Of a stretch of DNA of 64,000 nucleotides, positions 1 to 7,594 are shown piece after piece (positions within the stretch are counted from its first letter, which is position 1; each line of letters begins with the position of its first letter). The stretch is from positions 30,365 to 94,364 of the forward strand of contig NZ_JABMKX010000023.1 in the NCBI RefSeq assembly GCF_013204885.1. Reading direction: 5' to 3'. Origin of the DNA: Paenibacillus tritici. Its GTDB lineage: Bacteria > Bacillota > Bacilli > Paenibacillales > Paenibacillaceae. The notes under the pieces are model-generated. The model ran no database searches. It saw only the letters and a program-made list of their open reading frames with translations, and was not told the DNA's origin. The translations under genes were made by a program, and so were the position numbers.

Positions 1-1038
1 TTTCTTGGCCTTCAGGAAGATCCCAAAAGCTACACCAATCTGGGCAAACACCGCAGCCGAAGCCATCGCCTCAATCGGATCACCGCCATTTGCTATATTC
101 TGCAGGGTGATCGGAGTGAATCCCCAGTGAAGTCCTAGCACGACCATGAACGTCATCCCCCCGCCCAGCACAATGCCTGACAGTATACCGCTGACGCCAA
201 TCAGCCAGGTCACACCGGATGCGATCCAGTCTCCGACACTGGTGCCGAATGGACCGAAGGCCATCACAGACAGCGGAACCATAATCATCAGCGAGAGCAT
301 CGGAACCATGAAGATCTGCAGATCTTTGAGGATGATCTTCTTCAACAGCTTGTCCAGCAGTGCATAGATGCTAATGGCAATGAAGATCGGGAATACACTG
401 GAGGCATAACTGACCATGACAACCGGAATACCTAAGAAGGAGCGTGCGGTATCCCCTTCAAGCATCCCCGTAAAGTTCGGTTCCATCAGCGCCGCACCTA
501 TAGCTCCCGCTACATAAGGATTAGCTTTTAATTTGATACCCAGCGTGATCCCCAGGAATATCGGCAGGAAATAGAATACTGCATTGCCTGCTGCGGACAG
601 GATCAGATAGGTATCGCTTGAATCGGACATCCAGCCCAGCAGCGTAAGCACGGTCAGCAGCGCCTTGAGCATCCCTGATCCTGCCATGACGGGAATCAGC
701 GGGGAGAAGCTCCCGGAGATGATCTCGAACACCTTGGATACGGCAGAGGTCTTCTGGCCGGAATTCTTATCGTCTGTGGAGGTGCCGGACAGGAAGCTGG
801 TGTTCTTGACAATCTCGGCATATACATTCGCGACATTGCTGCCGACGACAACCTGGAATTGCCCCCCGCTCTCCACCACCGTAATTACACCTTCATGCTT
901 CTCCAGCGCTTCCCTCTGCGCCTTCTTGTTATCCTTGAGGCTGAATCTCAGCCGGGTGGCACAATGGACAAGATCGTTGATATTCTCTTCCCCGCCAACA
1001 AGCCGGATGATGTCTTCGGACATTTTTTGGTTATCCAT
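1..1038 (-). CDS. bglP: Beta-glucoside-type PTS permease EIIBC, 3' end beyond window
   Basis: Membrane permease that takes up and phosphorylates a beta-glucoside. The visible 346 codons start with an EIIB domain (about residues 1-85) whose HCATRLR motif carries the phosphorylated Cys. An EIIC domain follows, with hydrophobic segments and the family sequence GWMSDSSDTYLILSAAGNA. The start is ATG at 1038, 7 nt after AAAGGAG. The end, and any EIIA domain, lies outside the window, so whether this is EIIBC or EIIBCA cannot be told. Upstream, in order, lie the antiterminator gene licT, a promoter overlapping a cre site, a RAT and a terminator. This is the classic arrangement for induction by aryl-beta-glucosides with catabolite repression. 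The family call is firm; the exact substrate is inferred from the LicT/RAT pairing. Confidence 0.9.
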   Translation of the reverse strand, partial: MDNQKMSEDIIRLVGGEENINDLVHCATRLRFSLKDNKKAQREALEKHEGVITVVESGGQFQVVVGSNVANVYAEIVKNTSFLSGTSTDDKNSGQKTSAVSKVFEIISGSFSPLIPVMAGSGMLKALLTVLTLLGWMSDSSDTYLILSAAGNAVFYFLPIFLGITLGIKLKANPYVAGAIGAALMEPNFTGMLEGDTARSFLGIPVVMVSYASSVFPIFIAISIYALLDKLLKKIILKDLQIFMVPMLSLMIMVPLSVMAFGPFGTSVGDWIASGVTWLIGVSGILSGIVLGGGMTFMVVLGLHWGFTPITLQNIANGGDPIEAMASAAVFAQIGVAFGIFLKAKK

Positions 1039-1075
1039 GCTGATTCTCCTTTGCTTTACAGCCAAAAAATGGGCA

Positions 1076-1135
1076 TAAAAAAAACCTAAACGAAGATTGT
1101 GAGATCACACAAGGGTGATCCACATCTCGTTTAGG
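1076..1135 (-). terminator. Conditional terminator in the PTS leader
   Basis: Inverted repeat with arms CCTAAACGA (1085 side) and TCGTTTAGG (1135 side), followed on the minus strand by a run of T (1076-1084). Its outer bases overlap the RAT at 1131-1135, so RAT folding and terminator folding exclude each other, as in LicT-type antitermination. Confidence 0.85.
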
Positions 1136-1162
1136 TATCGCCTGCTTTGGCAGTAACAATCC
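1131..1162 (-). promoter_or_regulatory. RAT, RNA antiterminator target of LicT
   Basis: On the minus strand this reads GGATTGTTACTG, then CCAAAG, then CAGGCGATACCTAA. It closely matches the ribonucleic antiterminator sequences bound by LicT/BglG proteins. It lies between the promoter and the terminator of the PTS gene, and licT is the next gene upstream. Confidence 0.85.
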
Positions 1163-1183
1163 TTAGATTTAAGTTGTGACTCC

Positions 1184-1212
1184 AATATAGCGGATTAAGT
1201 AATCGTTTGCAA
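1184..1212 (-). promoter_or_regulatory. Sigma-A promoter overlapping a cre site
   Basis: Minus-strand -35 TTGCAA (1207-1212), a 17-nt spacer and -10 TATATT (1184-1189). The 15-mer TTGCAAACGATTACT (1198-1212) fits the CcpA consensus WTGNAANCGNWNNCW at every defined position and covers the -35 box. CcpA binding there would block initiation. Confidence 0.75.
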
Positions 1213-1234
1213 GCACTTTTACCTTTCCTTTTTC

Positions 1235-2089
1235 TTACACCGGATTCATATCCCGAGTAGTTACCCGCTGAATATGGATCGTAAGATAGACCTTCTCGTC
1301 AATCGACATGGCATTGCCGTATTCCTGTTCCAGGTACTGATTGATCTTGCGGGTACACTCAAAAGCCTTGGGAAATTTCTCCTTAATCTGATCGTACAGG
1401 AAGTTGTCGCCTGAAGCTGACCGCTCCTGTTCCCCGCTGATCATCCGCTGGAGAAAATACTGGAGATGGGTAAGGAACCTGGAGTAGTTGAACGAATTCT
1501 CATTGAGCTTCACCTGATATTCGTCCGTCAGAATGCTGAAGATCTCGCTCATCGCCCTGGTGACCTCTACCGTACGCTGCATCTCCTGTCCACCCTGACG
1601 GGCATTGACGAAATGCATCGCAATAAAGCTGGCTTCATCCTGATCCATATCGAGCCCGAAATGCTTGTGGATCAGACTCAGGGCATGTACACCAATGGAG
1701 AACTCCTTGGGATAGAATTTCTTGATCTGCCAGAACAATGCATTCTTCAGATTCATCGACTTCCTGTAGCGGGCAATGGCGAAATGAATATGATCAATTA
1801 ACGTGATATAAATATTGTCGTTGAAGATGTCGCCCATTTCTGCTTTGGCATAGCCTATAATTTCATCGGCCAGTGAGAAATACTCAGCAGAAGTCTCTCC
1901 AATCAAATCAATTAATTTACGCGGGACTTTATCGGGCTTCAGCATGAATGTCTTCTCTATTCTGTCCTCTTCCACCCTTTGCCCAGCCTTCTTCTTGTAG
2001 CCTAACCCGTTCCCAATGACAACATATTCATGCCCGACCTGGTCCTCCGCGCGAATCACGTTGTTATTGAAAATTTGCCGGATAATCAT
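1235..2089 (-). CDS. licT: Transcription antiterminator LicT (BglG family)
   Basis: 284 aa, the usual LicT length. An N-terminal RNA-binding domain (about residues 1-55) begins MIIRQIFNNNVI and contains the GNGLGYKKKAG segment. Two PRD domains follow. The four conserved regulatory histidines are in place: His100 in DHIHFAIAR, His159 in AMHF, His208 in THLQ and His272 in TIHIQ. PTS phosphorylation of these sites normally sets activity: PRD1 is modified by the cognate EIIB in the absence of substrate and PRD2 by HPr. The adjacent RAT and beta-glucoside permease identify the target. The start is ATG at 2089 after AGAGGTGAAGGC. Confidence 0.95.
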   Translation of the reverse strand: MIIRQIFNNNVIRAEDQVGHEYVVIGNGLGYKKKAGQRVEEDRIEKTFMLKPDKVPRKLIDLIGETSAEYFSLADEIIGYAKAEMGDIFNDNIYITLIDHIHFAIARYRKSMNLKNALFWQIKKFYPKEFSIGVHALSLIHKHFGLDMDQDEASFIAMHFVNARQGGQEMQRTVEVTRAMSEIFSILTDEYQVKLNENSFNYSRFLTHLQYFLQRMISGEQERSASGDNFLYDQIKEKFPKAFECTRKINQYLEQEYGNAMSIDEKVYLTIHIQRVTTRDMNPV

Positions 2090-2124
2090 GCCTTCACCTC
2101 TATCTGTAGACTCCCTAAAAATAT

Positions 2125-2153
2125 ATCCTAAGATAACACAGCAGTGTGAACAA
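2125..2153 (-). promoter_or_regulatory. Possible licT promoter
   Basis: TTGTTC (2148-2153), 17-nt spacer, TAGGAT (2125-2130) on the minus strand, about 35 nt before the licT start. The -10 box matches the consensus at only four of six positions. Confidence 0.4.
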
Positions 2154-2180
2154 AGACAAGGGGTGACGGCTGCAGGAAGA

Positions 2181-2203
2181 GGCCCGCGAATCTCCCGCGG
2201 GCC
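2181..2203. other. Perfect 8-bp hairpin between licT and the LysE gene
   Basis: GGCCCGCG and CGCGGGCC are separated by 7 nt. No T run follows on either strand, so it is not a standard intrinsic terminator. It sits in the probable 5' leader of the LysE-type gene and could affect leader folding. Confidence 0.4.
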
Positions 2204-2266
2204 TGCTTCTGGTTGTCCTATTCCTGCCTTCAGATGAATAAGATATCTAAAAAGGAGGAGGACAAC

Positions 2267-2899
2267 ATTAACATATTCCTAAGCTATATGGTTCTGGGGT
2301 TATCCCTGTCGGCACCGATCGGCCCCATTAATGCAGCGCAGCTGGACAAGGGTCTGCGCGGAGGCTTCATGCACGCCTGGGTGGTCGGCCTGGGGGCCAT
2401 TGCCGCCGATGTCATCTACATGCTGCTGGTCTATCTGGGCATGATTCATCTCCTGGACGCTCCATTCGTCAAAGCCTTCCTGTGGCTGTTCGGCTTCTTC
2501 GTCCTGGTCTATACCGGGGTGGAGAGCATTAAGCATTCAGGTGAGCTGTCGGCCGCAGACATGAGGGGCAGTGAGGCCTCCCTGTCCAAATCCTTCACGG
2601 CCGGGTTCCTGATGTCCCTGTTCAACCCTCTGTCCATCCTGTTCTGGCTGGGAATCTACGGCTCTATCTTAGCCAAGGCTGTCAATGATTATCCGATGCA
2701 GCAGTTACTGATTTACAGCGGCGCCATCGTCCTTGGGATACTGCTCTGGGATGTCACCATGGCCGCAGCCTCCAGCATTTTCCGCAGATTCCTGACGATC
2801 CGGGTACTGCGGGCCATCTCCGTTTGCTCCGGCCTGTCGCTGGTCGGCTTCGGCTTCTATTTCGGCATCCAGGCTGCCCGGCTGCTGTTCTTCCATTAG
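2267..2899 (+). CDS. LysE family amino acid exporter
   Basis: Integral membrane exporter of the LysE/RhtB superfamily with about six hydrophobic segments. The family signature LSLSAPIGPINAAQ lies near residues 10-25. I place the start at an ATT codon (2267). AAAGGAGGAGG ends 6 nt before it, the protein then begins MNIFLSYM as in relatives, and the length (210 aa) is normal. The upstream in-frame ATG (2234) and TTG (2213) have no comparable ribosome binding site and would place that site inside the gene. Its stop overlaps the stop of the convergent permease gene by 4 nt. Substrate unknown. Confidence 0.85.
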   Translation: MNIFLSYMVLGLSLSAPIGPINAAQLDKGLRGGFMHAWVVGLGAIAADVIYMLLVYLGMIHLLDAPFVKAFLWLFGFFVLVYTGVESIKHSGELSAADMRGSEASLSKSFTAGFLMSLFNPLSILFWLGIYGSILAKAVNDYPMQQLLIYSGAIVLGILLWDVTMAAASSIFRRFLTIRVLRAISVCSGLSLVGFGFYFGIQAARLLFFH

Positions 2900-4332
2900 A
2901 TCTTGTTCTTCCGCAGCCGGATGCCCTTAATCCGGAAGCCCGGACCCCCGTGCAGAGAATGGTATTGTCCCTCCTCTGCTTCCGGCTTGTCTTCCTTAGC
3001 TGAAGCAGCACTCTTGTTGCGGAAATGCTGCACGATCCAGTCCCCAAGCGCAATCAGCGATACAATCAGCAGACTGATATAGAAGCCCGGACGGCTGAGT
3101 GCATGGAACAGAGTGCCTGATACAGCAGCCATAATCAGCACCAGCCCCGTCCAGCGCTTCACTCCTCCCAGAAGACTGGGCTTAAGCAGCTTGCCCGCAG
3201 AGAGCAGGATGAACGACCAGTTATAGAGGATCATCAGTCCGGCAGCGGTGGTGATATATTCATACACCTTCCCCGGCAGCATCAGGGACATCACAATAGC
3301 ACCTGTCAGACCGGCGGCAATCAGGCACAAGGCGAAGAACGGATACTTCTCCTTCCATTTCTTCGAGAACACCTTAGGCGCATCCCCCTCCTGCGCGAGA
3401 GTAAGCATCATCGAGGTGATCGCATACAGCGAGGCGGTCATCGTAGAGAAGCCTGCAATGATCAGTACTCCGTTGAACAGATGCGGCACGAAGGCCATAT
3501 GGTCGCTGCGCAGGGCAAGTACGAACGGACTCTCCTTCGGATTAAAAGCGCTCAGCGGCACCATAATCACCGCCAGCCCAATTGACAGGATATACACTGA
3601 CGCCAGTCCCACCAGCATCACCTTCCCCGCCTTCGGCGCCTCCTCCGGATTCTTAAGCCTGTAGGACATAATCCCAAGTACCTCTATGCCGCCATAGGCA
3701 TAAAAAGCAAAAATAAACGCGGACCACAGCCCGATGCTTCCCGCTGGAAAGAGCGCCTTATAGCCCAGGGGCACCTTCGGTGTGAACGAAGCGCCGCCAA
3801 TCCAGCCAGCCAGGAGCGCAGCAGCTATACCGAGGAACATAAGAATAGCCGCCACTTTGATGATGGCGAGCAGATTCTCTACCCGGTCGAAGCCTTTATT
3901 GCCGAAGAACACAATCAGCAGGCTCACCGCCGCGAATCCGGCAGCGAACACCCACATCGGTACAGCCGGGAACCAAAAACGCGAGAAAATGGATAGCGCG
4001 GTTAGCTGGCTGCCCATAATCAGCAGTTCCGAGAACCAATATAACCAGCCGCTGCCGAAGCCGGCCCAGCTGCCGAATGCTTTTTGAGCATAGGAACGGA
4101 AGGATCCCTGCTCAGGATGCTCCGCCGTCATCCGGGCCAGCGCATCGAATACAACATAAGTCCCTACTGCCGCAAGCAGGTAGACGAGCAGCACCGCCGG
4201 ACCCCCGATTGAGATCGCCAGACCTGAGCCGAGAAAATACCCGGTCCCTATCGTCCCCGCAATGCCGAGCAAGCTCAGCTGCCACCATTTTAACTTCTTG
4301 TCTTTTTCAGTTGTACCGGAAGCTTGATTCAT
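2896..4332 (-). CDS. Amino acid permease (APC superfamily)
   Basis: About 478 aa with some twelve hydrophobic segments. The N-terminal KWWQLSLLGIAGTIGTGYFLG is the APC helix-1 signature, with an unwound GTIGTG turn that binds the substrate's amino and carboxyl groups. The C-terminus is short, charged and cytoplasmic. The preferred start is ATG at 4332; an in-frame GTG at 4347 is possible. Transcription converges with the LysE-type exporter, and the stop codons overlap. A 22-nt perfect palindrome lies just upstream. The substrate cannot be assigned from the sequence. Confidence 0.88.
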   Translation of the reverse strand: MNQASGTTEKDKKLKWWQLSLLGIAGTIGTGYFLGSGLAISIGGPAVLLVYLLAAVGTYVVFDALARMTAEHPEQGSFRSYAQKAFGSWAGFGSGWLYWFSELLIMGSQLTALSIFSRFWFPAVPMWVFAAGFAAVSLLIVFFGNKGFDRVENLLAIIKVAAILMFLGIAAALLAGWIGGASFTPKVPLGYKALFPAGSIGLWSAFIFAFYAYGGIEVLGIMSYRLKNPEEAPKAGKVMLVGLASVYILSIGLAVIMVPLSAFNPKESPFVLALRSDHMAFVPHLFNGVLIIAGFSTMTASLYAITSMMLTLAQEGDAPKVFSKKWKEKYPFFALCLIAAGLTGAIVMSLMLPGKVYEYITTAAGLMILYNWSFILLSAGKLLKPSLLGGVKRWTGLVLIMAAVSGTLFHALSRPGFYISLLIVSLIALGDWIVQHFRNKSAASAKEDKPEAEEGQYHSLHGGPGFRIKGIRLRKNKI

Positions 4333-4356
4333 GAATTCCGTCCTCACCGTCTTCAG

Positions 4357-4378
4357 AATTGGAGATTTCTCTCCAATT
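4357..4378. promoter_or_regulatory. 22-nt palindrome upstream of the amino acid permease
   Basis: AATTGGAGA, four bases, TCTCCAATT: perfect 9-nt arms about 25 nt before the permease start. It could be a repressor operator or a leader hairpin. There is no T run to make it a terminator. Confidence 0.45.
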
Positions 4379-4481
4379 GTAGAATTCCCGGTCCGTGCGG
4401 ATTCATGAATTTTATTTTATTGATTATGGACTTGGAGCGGTGTTGAAGGTCCATTTCGTCTCATACGGAAAGTTGCTATAA

Positions 4482-5193
4482 TCAATTTTTTTCACGATTA
4501 GACGTGCTCCGCTGCTTGTTGAATAGTTCTCGGGTGCCAATCGTTAATCCCCCTGAGCTCTCAATTCCGTACGGATGCAGCCCCCAATGCTGGGTAGGCG
4601 ATCCATTATTGCATTCCGCGAGAACGAGGGGCGCTCCATCCGGAGGAGAGGAGCCGGCATCCAGACAATGCGTCTGGGTGTGCAGCGTCCCGTCTGAGGC
4701 AAATACAAAGACCTGATTGCTTGCGTTGGTGCAAGCATACTGGATCAGCTGCGCTCCTACCTCGCTGCTGCCGTTCATAACATCCGCGCACAGCCCGTTC
4801 GCCTGATTGATCAGCTGACCGCCCGGAGAGTTCCCAATGCCGTACTCCTGAACAACCTGATTCCCTTTTACCATAATCTTGCTGGTTCCCGGACAATCGG
4901 AGCTAACAGTCAAACCGAGATAGGGTGCTGTTTTAACTTTGCCGTTATAGATGGTGGTGGGTGCATAAATGGAAATTCTCGAATGAGGTTCATCGCCGCA
5001 ACGGGTGTTCGTGTTGTTCCAGTCAAAATATTCTGTAAAAAGCTTAGTTCCAGTTCCTGATATTTCCAGACCCGGAGCAATCTGCACTTGACCGAGATCA
5101 AACGAAGTGCCAGCCGTAACATCTCTAACCACTACCCCATAATAACTGGGGGACCGTTCCTTCAGATGAAACTGATAGGTGTGGCCTGTAAAG
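4482..5193 (-). pseudogene. 5'-truncated ricin-type lectin gene
   Basis: The reading frame encodes about 235 residues of a secreted lectin-like protein. Conserved segments include SPSYYGVVVRDVTAG, then FDWNNTNTRC, then a partial beta-trefoil with NGLCADV, THCLDAGS and the QxW-like QHW. The open frame runs upstream through GHTYQFHLKERS straight into a terminator hairpin (5194-5232) and stops at a TGA, with no ATG, no ribosome binding site and no signal peptide. The only in-frame canonical start is GTG at 5132, which lacks a Shine-Dalgarno sequence and would cut a conserved segment. I read it as the remnant of a longer secreted protein, broken by a rearrangement at the edge of the fibre cluster. 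Confidence 0.65.
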
Positions 5194-5232
5194 ACCGCAA
5201 ATCTCGCTTTAGCGAAGACTTTGCGGTTTTTT
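5194..5232 (+). terminator. Intrinsic terminator before the fibre cluster
   Basis: Stem ACCGCAAA / TTTGCGGT with an inner TCGCT / AGCGA, followed by TTTTTT on the plus strand. No intact plus-strand gene lies before it; it abuts the broken lectin gene and would insulate the first fibre gene. Confidence 0.75.
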
Positions 5233-5330
5233 CAATACATAACTCAAATATCAATCCTCGAAGCCCTCGTATTGCCGGGCACTTATTTCATTTCTATGGG
5301 CTACTTTACCCCCCGAATGATTAGCCCACA

Positions 5331-5340
5331 CATATACTGA
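5331..5340 (+). promoter_or_regulatory. Possible sporulation promoter -10 element (CATATACTGA)
   Basis: CATATACTGA lies 37 nt before the TTG start of the first fibre gene. The same motif occurs 38 nt before the next fibre gene, and CATATAGTATAA 38 nt before the gene at 47196. It resembles the sigma-K -10 box CATAnnnTA. No convincing -35 was found. Confidence 0.35.
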
Positions 5341-5367
5341 ACCATCCATCATTAAGGAGGGCTTTAT

Positions 5368-7470
5368 TTGTCCACGCCCAATATTCCTAATATCACTCCG
5401 TCAATCTCATTGACGCGGGATAACGTAATAAATCTGATTTTCTCTTCTATCGCTATGGAAGAACTTGGTTTGGCGCACATTATTAATGCTGAGGGAGAAA
5501 AAATTCAGTTCGCCTTAGGCACACTGCCGGGATTAAGTGGTCCACCGGCCACCCTGGCACAGATTCTACAGGTGAATAGTAGTACGCAAGGCATGATGGA
5601 AAGCATCTTACGGCAGGAAATGATGCTGGGCTCGAAGCTCAAGACGGCTGCTGGCGTCCCCAGCTTGGCGGGCTCGACAGGTCCTGTCGGGCCGACTGGC
5701 GCTCCAAGTCCCGTCACCAGCGTCAACGGCCAGACTGGAGCTATTGTGCTGGACCCTGCTGACGTAGGGGCCCTGCCCAACAATGAAGAGCCTTCCAATT
5801 CCAATTTGAAGTCGTTTACCGCGGCCGGCGTCTACAGCTCTAACAACCCCTTTGGAGCAGTGTCCCCGGATAGCCCGCCAGTAGCGCATCCGTCGGTCTG
5901 GACCCTGTATGTGTCTCAGGTTGGACGTTACATTCAGCAGATATATATCTCCAACCCTGCCCTTTATTACCGCAGCAGTTCCGATGCCGGGGTTACCTGG
6001 ACGCTCTGGCAGGAAATTGGGGAACGGGGTGCGACAGGAGCAACAGGCCCGAGCGGCGCTGGCGCTACCTGAGCTCCACAGGGTGCTCTCGGATCTACTG
6101 GGCCGACCGGCGTCACAGGACCCACGGGTATCAGAGGCATCTCAGGCGCTACCGGCATTACCGGGGTCACTGGCGTCACTGGTGTTACGGGCGTTACCGG
6201 CTACACCGGCCTCACGGGGCATACCGGACCAACCGGCGTTACAGGCTCTACCGGGCATACCGGTGTGACCGGCGTCATGGGGCACACCGGCGTGACGGGA
6301 CATACCGGGCCTACTAGCGTGACCGGCGTCACCGGACATACCGGGCCTACTGGCGCGACCGGCGTCGCTGGACATACCGGGTATACGGGCGTGACCGGCG
6401 TCACTGGACATACCGGGTATACCGGCGTGACTGGCGTCACGGGGCATACCGGGCATACCGGCATGACTGGCGTCCCGGGGCATACCGGGCATACCGGCAT
6501 GACTGGCGTCACAGGGCCTGCCGGGTCTATCGGTATTTCCGGCTTCACTGGCCTTACCGGACCTACCGGTGTTTCCGGCATCACCGGACATGCCGGGCCT
6601 ACCGGCGTTTCCGGCTTCACTGGTCTAAATCGAGGCATTACCGGTGTTACCGGTGCTACTGGCCACACTGGACCTAATGGCGTTACCGGTGTAACAAGCC
6701 TTACCCGAGGAACTACCGGCGTTACTGGCATCTCCGGACATACCGGACCTAACGGCATTACCGGCGTCACCGGTCTTACCCGAGGAACTACCGGCGTGAC
6801 CGGCGTCACCGGACATACCGGGCCTACTGGCGTGACCGGCGTCACCGGTTTTACCGGACCTACCGGCGTGGCCGGGGTTACGAGCCTTACCCGTGGACCT
6901 ACCGGCGTCACCGGCGTCACCGGACATACAGGACCTACCGGCGTCACCGGTGTCACGAGCCTTACCCGTGGAGCTACTGGTGTTACTGGCGTCACCGGAC
7001 ATACAGGACCTACCGGCGTTACCGGCCATACCGGTCCTGTAGGATTATCCAGCAAGTTTTTAAATGCCACTATCTCAAATGATGTAGTTCCTGTTATTCC
7101 AGGTAATTCCTTTATCCCTTTCGATTCATACATTCCATTTAATCCAGATAACACTATATACCCGGTTCCTAATACAGGAATATTCGTTTTAACTGGCGGT
7201 CATATTTATCTGGTCATCTATTCCATAGGCTCCCGGCAAGATAAGTCCTTTCAGCTTGTGACAGGTATCGATCCGAACGATCCAGATACCTTGGTACCAG
7301 GAACTCTTACACTGGCCACAAACGGTTCAGATGCCAATCACACTTCGTCCGCAGTTATTGATCTTAGCGCTGTACAAAGTTTAACAACACTGGCCGTCCA
7401 AAATGCCCAAGCTACTGAAGCTATTATCGATAATGACCGATGTCAATTGACTATTGTGACTCTGAGATAA
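5368..7470 (+). pseudogene. Collagen-like fibre protein, type A, split by an in-frame TGA
   Basis: One frame of 701 codons, interrupted only by TGA at 6070-6072. Residues 1-55 form the type A N-domain (PNIPNITPSISLTRD, then AMEELGLAHIINAEGEKIQ). A VNGQTG linker and the knob-like module ending WTLWQEIGERG follow. Next come Gly-X-Thr triplets (TGV, TGH, TGP) with several SLTRG breaks, and a C1q/BclA-like head containing TGGHIYLVIYS and ending CQLTIVTLR. The paralogue at 7595 reads ACCGGAGCTCCACA where this gene reads ACCTGAGCTCCACA, so one G-to-T change made the stop. It falls exactly at the start of the stalk, leaving an N-domain plus knob product of 234 aa. Start TTG after AAGGAGGG. Readthrough cannot be excluded. 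Confidence 0.85.
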
Positions 7471-7556
7471 CGTCCATCACATCATGAAGGAGCATTCTTT
7501 TGGATGCTTTTCTTTCAGTCCAGTAGGCCATCTTCCTTCCTTATGATAAATATCGA

Positions 7557-7565
7557 CATATACTG
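7557..7565 (+). promoter_or_regulatory. Possible sporulation promoter -10 element (CATATACTG)
   Basis: Same motif and spacing (38 nt to the TTG start) as at 5331. The two following fibre genes lack it at this position, which fits cotranscription from here. Confidence 0.35.
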
Positions 7566-7594
7566 AAGCATCACAATATGAAGGAGGGTTTTAT

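Noticed and set aside
6070..6072. TGA as a selenocysteine codon
   Set aside because: No SECIS-like hairpin noticed, and the paralogue has Gly here in a collagen repeat.
6265..7470. Separate gene starting at an internal ATG in the first fibre gene
   Set aside because: Same frame as the upstream part, no ribosome binding site, and the start lies within Gly-X-Thr repeats; it is the second half of the interrupted gene.
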